Assembly: GCA_021151835.1 (NCBI GenBank) | Contig: JAGKWO010000004.1 | Coordinates: forward strand, 62,001-126,000 | Reading direction: 5' to 3' | Length of the DNA stretch: 64,000 nucleotides | Source of the DNA: Gammaproteobacteria bacterium | Lineage (GTDB): Bacteria; Pseudomonadota; Gammaproteobacteria; Pseudomonadales; Cellvibrionaceae | Shown: piece after piece, positions 56,567-64,000 of the stretch | Position numbering within the stretch: the first letter of the stretch is position 1 | How the letters are laid out: each line of letters starts with the position of its first letter | Made by a program: the position numbers and the translations under genes | The notes under the pieces: generated by a model | Told to the model about the DNA's origin: nothing | The model's database searches: none | The model's input: only the letters and a program-made list of their open reading frames with translations

Positions 56567-57460
56567 ATGATGAAATCCCTCTTAACTGCTCTTGTTCTTT
56601 CATTAACTACACCATTTGCCCTCGGTGCCACCATGCTTTATAAGCAGAGCTTCGAGACCCCCCTTGAATTGAGCCCTGAAATTCAATGGATTACCACCGG
56701 ATATCCAGTCACTCAGGCAATAGTTAGCCACATGCCCGCTGACGGTGAAAAAAGTGTGAGGGGCAACTTCAATCCGCTGTTGAAAGATCCCATAACAAAT
56801 ATGACAGGGGTCACGTTTACTCAATTCAAAATAAACTTTTCAAAAATAGATAAACTTAAAAATTGGTACCCAACCACCGATAAAATCTATGTGAGCTGGA
56901 AATTTAAGCTGGACGAGTGCTTTTGGAAGGGAACCGATTATGACAATACCGATCCCTACCGCGTATCGGGAAAATTTGCCTACCTCAAAATGAAAGAAGA
57001 TCCTGCGACCTCTTACTATTTCACGATGAATGGAGGAAAGGCGGGGTCGGCGGCGCTGTCTGCAAACAGCTGGAACAATTTATGGGAGCAATGGTATGGC
57101 CGCTCCGCGCTATGGTTATCCAACGGGATTCCATGGGGCTCTGATGGTAAATGGCATAAGCTCAGCTTTTTTATCGGAAAACATCCTGATGGACAAAAAT
57201 ATATTATGTGGTGGATTGACGACAAGCTAATGAAAGCCGATAAATATGAAGTCGATGGAAAAATGAAAATTTTCAACGGATTTGTTTTGGATAGTATCCA
57301 GTTTTGGCATAGCAAAAACACTGAAATGGATAAATCAACAGACCCTAATCCAAACGACAATCAATATTGTAACGGCTGGCAAGTTGATGACTTCCAGGTG
57401 TGGGATGACATATCAAACCAGCCACTCCCACCCACACCATTAGCGCCGTCAAATCCCTAA
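56567..57460 (+). CDS. Secreted protein, probably concanavalin-like fold; candidate polymer-active enzyme
   Basis: Not recognised by name. The 297-aa product has a signal peptide (MMKSLLTALVLSLTTPFALG|A). It resembles concanavalin-like lectin/glucanase or polysaccharide-lyase jelly rolls: an opening MLYKQSFETPLELSPEIQW, YVSWKFKLDECFWKGTDYDN, GKWHKLSFFIGKHPDGQKY, MWWIDDKLMKAD, DSIQFWHSK and NGWQVDDFQVWDD at the end. It closes with a short Pro-rich tail (PLPPTPLAPSNP). GAAAGG lies six bases before the ATG. It is the only plus-strand gene in the minus-strand half of the locus, and its place next to the polymerase suggests it acts on the exported polysaccharide. That role is inferred. Confidence 0.75.
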   Translation: MMKSLLTALVLSLTTPFALGATMLYKQSFETPLELSPEIQWITTGYPVTQAIVSHMPADGEKSVRGNFNPLLKDPITNMTGVTFTQFKINFSKIDKLKNWYPTTDKIYVSWKFKLDECFWKGTDYDNTDPYRVSGKFAYLKMKEDPATSYYFTMNGGKAGSAALSANSWNNLWEQWYGRSALWLSNGIPWGSDGKWHKLSFFIGKHPDGQKYIMWWIDDKLMKADKYEVDGKMKIFNGFVLDSIQFWHSKNTEMDKSTDPNPNDNQYCNGWQVDDFQVWDDISNQPLPPTPLAPSNP

Positions 57461-57467
57461 TATTATT

Positions 57468-57494
57468 GAGGGCTGGTAATGCCAGCCTCTTTCT
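57468..57494 (+). terminator. Intrinsic terminator after the secreted-protein gene
   Basis: GAGGGCTGG / CCAGCCTC arms (one bulged G) are followed by TTTCT. Confidence 0.65.
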
Positions 57495-57509
57495 CCTTCA
57501 GGCTACAAC

Positions 57510-58577
57510 CTATCCTTCATTTCCCACCATAGATTTCTGCCTATCCCCGCGTATCAATTTAAGACAGCGCTTCGATAGGTAAGTGATGGGTATCGCAAAG
57601 ATCAGGGACGACGTAACAACCAGAACAATTTTTACCAGCGCAAGCAAAGGGTTGCCCATCACACCCTTCAATCCGAAGACATGCTCATAGAAAATAATAA
57701 AAAATGAGTGATTTAAATAGATTCCATATGAATGCACACTGCAAAAATCCAGAAGTTTTGCAAGATAAGTAATTCTCTTGAGACACCATTCAAACTGATC
57801 AACCAGCAATAGGACCAACAGTATTCCTACTATGCCCAAAGGAAAATAAAGCAGATTGGGCGCATAGGCACTTCGACTCAAATGAGCATCAAGGTCCCAT
57901 ACATTAAATGCGGTAATGGCAATAGACAAGCAAAGTAGTATCAGAATAAAAATAACTAACTTATTTTTCCTCCAATTTGTGTTGTACACAAAGGATCCAA
58001 TAAAAAAATAAGCGCCATATAGAATTTCTTGCAATAAATTATGCCCAAAATAAAAAAACAATCGATGAAATTTAAAATCAGTTTGGATGCCCGCAAAAAT
58101 GCTTGCAAGTAAAACTGGCGAGAGCAAAATATATTTATTATTCTTTGCTGCTAAAAAAAATACGGGGCTTATCAGCGCGCATAAAATTAATACGCGCAAA
58201 TACCATATTTGCCCCAAGGGATAGGGCATATCTTTCAAATCAGGCGCGACGATAATAATCTGGAACATTTTATAGAGATTGATATTAGGCTGCTGTCCAG
58301 TCCAAAACACGCTAATAATTAACGCAATAATATATACCAAATAAAATGGCACTATTATTCCGAGAACCCTACGAAACAAGTACGCTTTGATATTATGTGA
58401 TCGGCTAAACAAGTGAAAAAATACATAGCCTGAACAAAAAAACAGTATCGATAAAAATATCCCGATATATGAGCTATACGGTAAAAAAATCCATCCAAGC
58501 CCCAAGTGCCCTAATACCACTCGCAAAATGGAAGCACCACGAAGTCTGTTTATATATAAACTATCCGCCGCATTCAT
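57510..58577 (-). CDS. Acyltransferase 3 family membrane protein (OafA-like)
   Basis: This 355-aa integral membrane protein of about ten helices transfers acetyl or similar groups to extracellular or lipid-linked glycans. The family opening YINRLRGASILRVVLGHLG (Arg and His of the R-x10-H pattern), LGQIWYLRVLILCALISPVF and SYGIYLNHSFFIIFYEH are visible. It overlaps the following GT2 gene by four bases, so the two are translated together. It would acylate the exopolysaccharide, and with the deacetylase sets its acetylation level. Target is inferred from context. Confidence 0.85.
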   Translation of the reverse strand: MNAADSLYINRLRGASILRVVLGHLGLGWIFLPYSSYIGIFLSILFFCSGYVFFHLFSRSHNIKAYLFRRVLGIIVPFYLVYIIALIISVFWTGQQPNINLYKMFQIIIVAPDLKDMPYPLGQIWYLRVLILCALISPVFFLAAKNNKYILLSPVLLASIFAGIQTDFKFHRLFFYFGHNLLQEILYGAYFFIGSFVYNTNWRKNKLVIFILILLCLSIAITAFNVWDLDAHLSRSAYAPNLLYFPLGIVGILLVLLLVDQFEWCLKRITYLAKLLDFCSVHSYGIYLNHSFFIIFYEHVFGLKGVMGNPLLALVKIVLVVTSSLIFAIPITYLSKRCLKLIRGDRQKSMVGNEG

Positions 58578-59518
58578 TTTTTAAATGCCCTCCCAATAAA
58601 AGCATGCAAAAAAAGTTTTAATGCCTTTCCATTAAAAGAATATTTCATGCTTTGCCAGGCACTATGCTGCTGATTTTTGTAATCAGCATTCTTCTTGAAA
58701 CTATATGCTAATGTGGCGTAGTCATTCGAAATCTGACGAGACAACTCCATTTTTAAAACATTATCATTAACCAGACTCATTACCTTTTTTAAGGCCTGTA
58801 TTTTACTTGACCCCCTCCTGATAAAGCCCTGATTACTAATGCTTCCCGGTATGATACGGTATTGATGTAAAATGTGGTTAAGAAAAATAAAATTGTGGCT
58901 CATAGAGAATAACATCCAGAAAAGACGATCATCGGAATTCCTCAATGACTCATCAAACTTGTCATCCACCCGCAATGAACTTTTTCGAATCACAACACTG
59001 GAGGTACCTACAAAATTCACCCGTATTAACACAGGGTGAATTTTTGCTGCCGCAATTACAACACAATCAGTAGAGCGATCTGGTGTAAGATTCCACAACG
59101 AATCATAATCATCCAGGAAATTTTCGTTCAGAATATTATCTTCTGCATCAATAGTGGAAAAATTAGTAAATAACAAATCTGCTTCAGGAAATCGCTCCAT
59201 ACACTCGATTGAACGACCGAGCTTGCCCGCCAACATCAGGTCATCTGCGTCAAAAATAAAAATAAACTCACCTTTAGCGCATGAAATACCCACATTTCTG
59301 GGCTTGGCTGGGCCTCCGCTATTGGGTTGCGTTATATATTTGATTCGTTCATCTAATGAAGCAATTTCTTTAACTTTTTCTTCTGTAGAGTCAGTTGATC
59401 CATCATTCACAACAATTACTTCAAAATCAGTAAAGTCTTGCACCAAAATTGAATTAAGTGTTTTTTCAATGTATCGCTCGGCATTGTAGGCAGGGACAAT
59501 GATGCTTGCTTTGCACAT
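58574..59518 (-). CDS. Family 2 glycosyltransferase
   Basis: This 314-aa GT-A enzyme has ASIIVPAYNAERYIEKTLNS, VVNDGSTDSTEEKV, GPAKPRNVGISCAKGEFIF and FDADDLMLAGKL (DxD). ATG 59518. It is transcribed with the acyltransferase downstream (ATGA overlap). The gap to the flippase gene upstream is 69 bases. It is similar in layout to the GT2 at 48071 but not a copy. Confidence 0.88.
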   Translation of the reverse strand: MCKASIIVPAYNAERYIEKTLNSILVQDFTDFEVIVVNDGSTDSTEEKVKEIASLDERIKYITQPNSGGPAKPRNVGISCAKGEFIFIFDADDLMLAGKLGRSIECMERFPEADLLFTNFSTIDAEDNILNENFLDDYDSLWNLTPDRSTDCVVIAAAKIHPVLIRVNFVGTSSVVIRKSSLRVDDKFDESLRNSDDRLFWMLFSMSHNFIFLNHILHQYRIIPGSISNQGFIRRGSSKIQALKKVMSLVNDNVLKMELSRQISNDYATLAYSFKKNADYKNQQHSAWQSMKYSFNGKALKLFLHAFIGRAFKK

Positions 59519-59587
59519 TTAATTTTTCCAGCAAAAATGTATTGAATCATCCAAATAGGACTTACTTGATCAAAAGTATGGCTTAGC

Positions 59588-61117
59588 TTATTTCGATGGA
59601 CTTTTCTTCAGTTTCTTCATGATCATGCCCTTTATCTGCAACAATTCATCCTTATCCAATAAAACAAGCAATAATATCGGTAGCAAACACGAATACCCGA
59701 TGCTCAATATCAATAAGTCTTTTAGAGCATATGCTTCGCGCGGACTAAAGAATAATTTCAAAAAGTAAGCCGTGAATATGGAAAGGGTAGTTGCGACTAA
59801 CAAACGCATCAATAAACCTAAACTCATAAATCGCAGGTGCTTCTGGGTATATACAGGCAATATAATAAGTCGGGTTACCAGTAATGGTAATGCAATACTA
59901 ATTGCAGCCCCCACCAAGCCTTTTGCAGGAATTAACCATATACATAAAGCGCCACTTATAACGGTTTCGACTATTGATAATTTGGCTGAAAAGCTATGCT
60001 TTTTAATGGTTAATAGTAGCCCACCCAAAGGAGCTGTAGCGTAGGTTGCCATCTTACCAACCGCAAGAATTAATAAGCACTGATAAGCCAGTGCCACTTC
60101 AAAATCCTTTCCCATCCATATGGTGATAAATTCAAACCCAACCAGATAAAAACCATTTATAAACAACAATGTAAAAAGACAGTTTATTTTTACAAAAAAA
60201 TTAACTGACCATACTAATTTTTTCTCATCCCCTAATGCGTAATATTTGGTAAAAAGCGTATTTGATATACCTGTTGCCTGAACCAGGAATTGAATCGCAT
60301 ATTCAACCAGACGAACAGCAACATAATACACGGTCACCAATGCTGCTGAACCATAAAATGCGATGAGCCAGACATCCATTTTTTCTTTCAACAAGCGATT
60401 TGCATCTATAACAAAAACCCATTTACTAAAATTAAAAATTTCTTTAGTGGTTTCAAGATCAATATTTTCCTTGCGATATTCCAATTGCCTGAAAAGCTGG
60501 TGACAGTAATACATGTAAAATGCAGTGCTTAATATACTGGTTACGAAACCGACCATAGCCATAGCTACAAGCCCGTAACCGTTTTCTATAAATAAATAAA
60601 TAAAAACTGCATCGATAACCGTTTTTAAAAGCGCGACTATCGCTGTGGTGTCGTAACGCATGTAGGCGTTAATAATGCCGGGAAAGGCTTTGGCAGGAAA
60701 TTCAAATGCTAGTGCGATGCCTGTAATAAGCACTAATATTTGCACTAACTTTAAATCATCCGGATTTTCAACCAGACGTTGAACAGCCGTGCTCGATAAC
60801 AACAGCGTGAGTAAGATAATCAACACTGCAAGCGCACTATATATTGCCAATGCGGTATTAATTATCCTGTTTGCACCAGGATAATCCTGCTGATGAATGC
60901 ATTTGGCAACATAACGGGTTACCGCTTGAGAGAACCCCAGGTCTAGCAAATAATAAGCTGCTACAACACTCCCAATGGTAATCCATAGGCCATAAAGGTG
61001 GTCACCCAATTGATTTATAAGAAATGGCATCATCATAAAACCGATGACAATGCTGACTATTGTTTTAATTACCCGGAGGCTGGCGCCACGGAGCATTAAT
61101 TTTGCAGTAGAACTCAT
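59588..61117 (-). CDS. Wzx-like polysaccharide flippase
   Basis: This 509-aa protein with 12-14 hydrophobic helices belongs to the polysaccharide-export MOP superfamily and flips lipid-linked repeat units across the inner membrane. The N-terminal ASLRVIKTIVSIVIGFMMMP and DHLYGLWITIGSVVAAYYLL followed by DLGFSQAVTRYVAKC are typical. ATG 61117 lies six bases after the upstream GT4 stop (with AAAGGAT before it); a longer reading to 61213 overlaps that gene and is rejected. It lies in a five-gene minus-strand run. Confidence 0.88.
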   Translation of the reverse strand: MSSTAKLMLRGASLRVIKTIVSIVIGFMMMPFLINQLGDHLYGLWITIGSVVAAYYLLDLGFSQAVTRYVAKCIHQQDYPGANRIINTALAIYSALAVLIILLTLLLSSTAVQRLVENPDDLKLVQILVLITGIALAFEFPAKAFPGIINAYMRYDTTAIVALLKTVIDAVFIYLFIENGYGLVAMAMVGFVTSILSTAFYMYYCHQLFRQLEYRKENIDLETTKEIFNFSKWVFVIDANRLLKEKMDVWLIAFYGSAALVTVYYVAVRLVEYAIQFLVQATGISNTLFTKYYALGDEKKLVWSVNFFVKINCLFTLLFINGFYLVGFEFITIWMGKDFEVALAYQCLLILAVGKMATYATAPLGGLLLTIKKHSFSAKLSIVETVISGALCIWLIPAKGLVGAAISIALPLLVTRLIILPVYTQKHLRFMSLGLLMRLLVATTLSIFTAYFLKLFFSPREAYALKDLLILSIGYSCLLPILLLVLLDKDELLQIKGMIMKKLKKSPSK

Positions 61118-61122
61118 ATCCT

Positions 61123-62307
61123 TTACCAAAAATTTAATTTTCGCCCAAACCTGGCAATAGTGCGTGAGAGCAAGGTGTCGTAAGCCAACCCACGCGGACG
61201 AAAAATAGGCCATGCCCTTCCAACAGGAGCGTTATCCAGGATTTTTAAGAAATCTGTCATTTGCCCGGCGTATCTTTCTGCAGATATAAGCGGTTCCACG
61301 CTCTTGATCGCCGCGTTGCTCATCGCCAATCTTTGTTGCGGATTTTGATGTAACTCTTGAATTTTCAAAGCCACCAGATCTGCCCTCCCCCATGGGAATA
61401 AATAACCATTCACATCATTTTGAATCAGATCATGAAGCACTTCGTTTTCATAGACTACCGGAACAATCCCTAAACTCAGCGATTCGGCGACGCTGTAGCA
61501 GAAACCTTCATAGGTCGACGTTGAGAGTGCAATATCAGCATCGCATAATTCCTGGATAAGCTGGTCACGGCCCAATTGGCCAATTAATTCAACATTGGCA
61601 ATAGCGTCATCTTTAACTTTTTGCTGGATATCTTTCAATGCATCTCCAGCGCCAATAATTTTTAACGTAAAGGGCACCTGCAAGATATTTAATTGCAATG
61701 CAATTTGAAGCAATTCCATGCTCTTTTTCTGTGCATGAGCCAAGCGGCCATGATATACCACGATCAAGCGGTCTTCTTTTTCGCTTCTGGGTTTGCCATC
61801 ACCCAGGGCAGAGAAATAATGTGGAATGCAAACCTTGTTAACAATACCGGGGATAGTGTCGTTACTTTTTGCAAACGCAGAACGACTAGGAAATATAACG
61901 CCATCAATAGCAGAAAAATAAAAGCGTATGGACTGATATATTTCTTCTGTATCATTGTGCACGATAATTATATTTTTAATGTTTCGTGGTAGATAACTAA
62001 GCGCTAAATGTGGCATGTAACGATAATTCGGTATGTAATAATCAATACCGGAATTCACCAGAATGCGGTTAAGTTCTTGTGCTGCTTTTTTTGAAGAAGA
62101 ATAATTTCTGGAAAGAACAAAAATGCCAGCGGAGTTCTTCTGTAATTTATAAAGTCTTTCTTGCTCTTGTTGATTACGAGGTGAGGAGGTAATAACAAAT
62201 GTGTTTATATCGCTATAATCTTTCAATGCAGTTAGTAGCATTAATGTATAGGTGAGCATGCCGCTGTCGGAGTCACAATCGCAATAGATGGCTAATTTTT
62301 TACTCAT
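61123..62307 (-). CDS. Family 4 glycosyltransferase
   Basis: This 394-aa GT-B enzyme has LAIYCDCDSDSGMLTYTLML at the N-terminus and LIVVYHGRLAHAQKKSMELL. Its GT4 signature reads STSTYEGFCYSVAESLSLG followed by IVPVVYENEVLHDLI. ATG 62307 overlaps the upstream GT2 stop (ATGA). A C-terminal RPRGLAYDTLLSRTI segment follows. It is a probable repeat-unit transferase. Confidence 0.87.
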   Translation of the reverse strand: MSKKLAIYCDCDSDSGMLTYTLMLLTALKDYSDINTFVITSSPRNQQEQERLYKLQKNSAGIFVLSRNYSSSKKAAQELNRILVNSGIDYYIPNYRYMPHLALSYLPRNIKNIIIVHNDTEEIYQSIRFYFSAIDGVIFPSRSAFAKSNDTIPGIVNKVCIPHYFSALGDGKPRSEKEDRLIVVYHGRLAHAQKKSMELLQIALQLNILQVPFTLKIIGAGDALKDIQQKVKDDAIANVELIGQLGRDQLIQELCDADIALSTSTYEGFCYSVAESLSLGIVPVVYENEVLHDLIQNDVNGYLFPWGRADLVALKIQELHQNPQQRLAMSNAAIKSVEPLISAERYAGQMTDFLKILDNAPVGRAWPIFRPRGLAYDTLLSRTIARFGRKLNFW

Positions 62308-63245
62308 GATGATCGTGTATTTCTATCCTGCACCATTTGCACAAGAGCGCCTTTAGTGATATTGAATGCAATCATTTTTTCTATCCAGTCAGATGTTCCA
62401 AGCAAGCTCGCCCAACGGTACACCACGTATTCAGTTAAACATTTCCGATAAAGATAAAGAGGTGCATTAAGAAACCTAAACTTTGATGCAGGAGGCGTTC
62501 GCTTTACACTTCCCCGCCCCCAACGGAATGCTCGGCCAGCTAACCAATCAATAGTTAATTGCTCTGGCCGGATCTGGTGCCGCACTTGCGCTGACGGAAT
62601 ATATGCCCCTTTAAATCCCTTTGATGCAGCACGATTTAGAAAATCCGATTCGCTGCCCATAATATAATTTCCGCCATTCGGGCCGATTTTGGGATCAAAC
62701 GTGATACCAGAATCAAACACCCTGCGCCTTACTGCCATATTTGGCCCCCAGATATGGCCAACTTTTATTGGGCCTTCCGGCAATGGCCAATCAGCAATAA
62801 CATAAGCAGATTTGATGAACGATCCACTACGTTGCAAAAGCCCATGTTTATCTTCAGCATTATCTGGCAGGCTCGGCAAAATTCGCCCACCAAATAAATC
62901 GTATTCAGGGAGACGTTCAATACCTGCAACCAACGAGTTCAGCCACTCAGGATCAGCAATAACATCATCATCCGTAAACACCAGGATTTCACCCGTTGCA
63001 TGCAAAAGCCCCGTTATTAACGCGGAATTTTTACCGGGCGCAGGCTCTTGTAAATAACGAATAGGCAACAGGGTTTGATATGAACTCACCAGATTGGCAA
63101 TTTGATGCTCACAGGCATTATCGATCACAATAATTTCATATGTGAATTGACCAGGAGATAACTTCGCAAAGCTATCCAATGTGATACGCAAAATTTCCCC
63201 ACGTTTGTAGGTGGCAAAAAGGATACTTACAGCAACTTGCTTCAT
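62304..63245 (-). CDS. Family 2 glycosyltransferase
   Basis: This 313-aa GT-A enzyme has VSILFATYKRGEILRITLDS, IIVIDNACEHQIANL, GKNSALITGLLHATGEILVF and FTDDDVIADPEWL with a DDD metal site. Then come IWGPNMAVRRRVFDSGITFD and GSESDFLNRAASKGFKG. Unlike the other two soluble GT2s it has a GW/GxN-type acceptor region typical of GT2 with a C-terminal WGRGSVKRT. It is translated with the next gene by ATGA overlap. Confidence 0.87.
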   Translation of the reverse strand: MKQVAVSILFATYKRGEILRITLDSFAKLSPGQFTYEIIVIDNACEHQIANLVSSYQTLLPIRYLQEPAPGKNSALITGLLHATGEILVFTDDDVIADPEWLNSLVAGIERLPEYDLFGGRILPSLPDNAEDKHGLLQRSGSFIKSAYVIADWPLPEGPIKVGHIWGPNMAVRRRVFDSGITFDPKIGPNGGNYIMGSESDFLNRAASKGFKGAYIPSAQVRHQIRPEQLTIDWLAGRAFRWGRGSVKRTPPASKFRFLNAPLYLYRKCLTEYVVYRWASLLGTSDWIEKMIAFNITKGALVQMVQDRNTRSS

Positions 63246-63292
63246 GGTGGATTTGTTGAATTTAAATAGTTATCAGGATGTTGGGCGGGGAC

Positions 63293-64000
63293 TTATTTGC
63301 CATAAATTTGATAAAGTTTTTTAAGCCATCCCTGCGCCAAATAATAAGTTTCCAACGTTTTGAATTCTGTCGATATGCTCTCTTTGTAATTTGCATGCAT
63401 ACCTGAGCCTGCCAGAAAGTCATAGCCATAGCTTGAAGTCAATGCCTGCTCAATCGCAAAACCAAAATGCAGCGACCCCAACGCCAGATTGCCATAACGT
63501 CCTTCAAAATACCCTGATTGCAAGTTATAGCGCATGCCTTGCCAAATAATGTCAAATAAAACAGAGACTATTTCACCGGCGACCTGGATGTATTGCATTA
63601 TGGGATTTCCACCCTCCAGACGAATACGTTCGATAAATAGCGTAAAAAACTCCATTGATTGCAATGAATAGCAGGGGCGCCCCCAACGCTTAAGATGAAA
63701 CTGATTAAGTGTTTTAAAAAAATCTTGTGGGGAAGTTATCTCTATTAACTCTACAGAGCCATGCTCTGCCAATCTGGCACGACGATTAAAATATTTTGCT
63801 CGTGTTGATGCACTTAATTGCCGCTTGTAATGATCAAAACTGAGCGGCGCTATTTGATAAGCATTTTCTGACTTGGCTTTAACGGCATGCAATCCGTGAG
63901 CATTAACAATATGTTTTAACTTGCAATCCAGGTCATCACCAGCACAAAAATCCGTTAATACCCACTGATTCCATGAGAGCGATGATAATTCTTTCATTAA
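63293..64000 (-). CDS. FemAB/CelD-like GNAT-domain protein (5' end beyond window)
   Basis: This is the C-terminal part of a protein of the GNAT/FemAB-like type found in exopolysaccharide loci (CelD/BcsL group). The readable 234-235 residues include LSFDHYKRQLSASTRAKYFN, QFHLKRWGRPCYSLQSM, GEIVSVLFDIIWQGMRYNLQ followed by SGYFEGRYGNLALGSLHFGF, and a C-terminus TEFKTLETYYLAQGWLKKLY. The reading frame stays open to the window edge (codon TTA before the first Met), and the family is usually about 350 aa, so the true start is probably outside. Function unknown; acyl transfer to sugar or lipid is the family guess. Confidence 0.72.
   Translation of the reverse strand, partial: LMKELSSLSWNQWVLTDFCAGDDLDCKLKHIVNAHGLHAVKAKSENAYQIAPLSFDHYKRQLSASTRAKYFNRRARLAEHGSVELIEITSPQDFFKTLNQFHLKRWGRPCYSLQSMEFFTLFIERIRLEGGNPIMQYIQVAGEIVSVLFDIIWQGMRYNLQSGYFEGRYGNLALGSLHFGFAIEQALTSSYGYDFLAGSGMHANYKESISTEFKTLETYYLAQGWLKKLYQIYGK

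Overview
This window comes from a gammaproteobacterium of the Cellvibrio type (Cellvibrionaceae). The evidence is the gene order hemC-hemD-hemX-hemY, the Pseudomonas-like order sutA / amtB-glnK / ubiK / comM, secreted plant-polysaccharide enzymes with serine-rich linkers and a CBM2 cellulose-binding module, and an exosortase/PEP-CTERM exopolysaccharide locus. No rRNA, tRNA, IS element, prophage or CRISPR array was seen. Names rest on motif reading and family knowledge; no database search was run.

Region 1 (1-42 kb) is mostly housekeeping and accessory genes. It holds smpB, a secreted GH5 glycosidase, the tamA-tamB outer-membrane assembly pair (overlapping TAATG), rlmJ with two small membrane-protein genes, a membrane GGDEF-EAL protein, a secreted CE1-like esterase with a CBM2, a GNAT enzyme, a MATE exporter, a DUF418 membrane protein, pbpC, the tetrapyrrole operon hemC-D-X-Y and a sodium:solute symporter. 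Next come sutA and a mirror-symmetric nitrogen cluster (glnK-amtB-amtB-glnK on the minus strand) with a near-consensus sigma-54 promoter in front. These are followed by ubiK, comM, a receiver-GGDEF-EAL regulator with an eroded EAL site, rep helicase and cytochrome c5.

Region 2 (37-64 kb) is an XrtA-type exopolysaccharide/protein-sorting locus. It opens with the two-component system prsK-prsR, in which PrsR is a sigma-54 activator. A polyserine lipoprotein gene with a 14-copy TCGTCA microsatellite follows, then one PEP-CTERM substrate gene. That gene has a textbook -24/-12 promoter (TGGCAC-N5-ATGCT), so the likely circuit PrsK -> PrsR -> RpoN -> PEP-CTERM protein can be read directly from the DNA. 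Exosortase xrtA comes next, then a plus-strand run of glycosyltransferases with a CapK-like adenylate-forming enzyme, a polysaccharide deacetylase and an AsnB-type amidotransferase (to 55.2 kb). A converging minus-strand run carries a Wzy/O-antigen-ligase-like protein, an acyltransferase, glycosyltransferases, a Wzx-like flippase and a FemAB/CelD-like GNAT protein cut by the window end. One secreted, probably concanavalin-like, protein (56.6 kb) is encoded on the plus strand inside the minus-strand half and may act on the exported polymer.

The points most worth follow-up are the sigma-54/PrsR link to the single PEP-CTERM substrate, the microsatellite-bearing lipoprotein between regulator and substrate, the unassigned secreted protein in the polymer locus, the doubled ammonium-sensing cluster, and a 339-bp gene-free stretch (36156-36494) with stacked hairpins and a terminator that could encode a small RNA.
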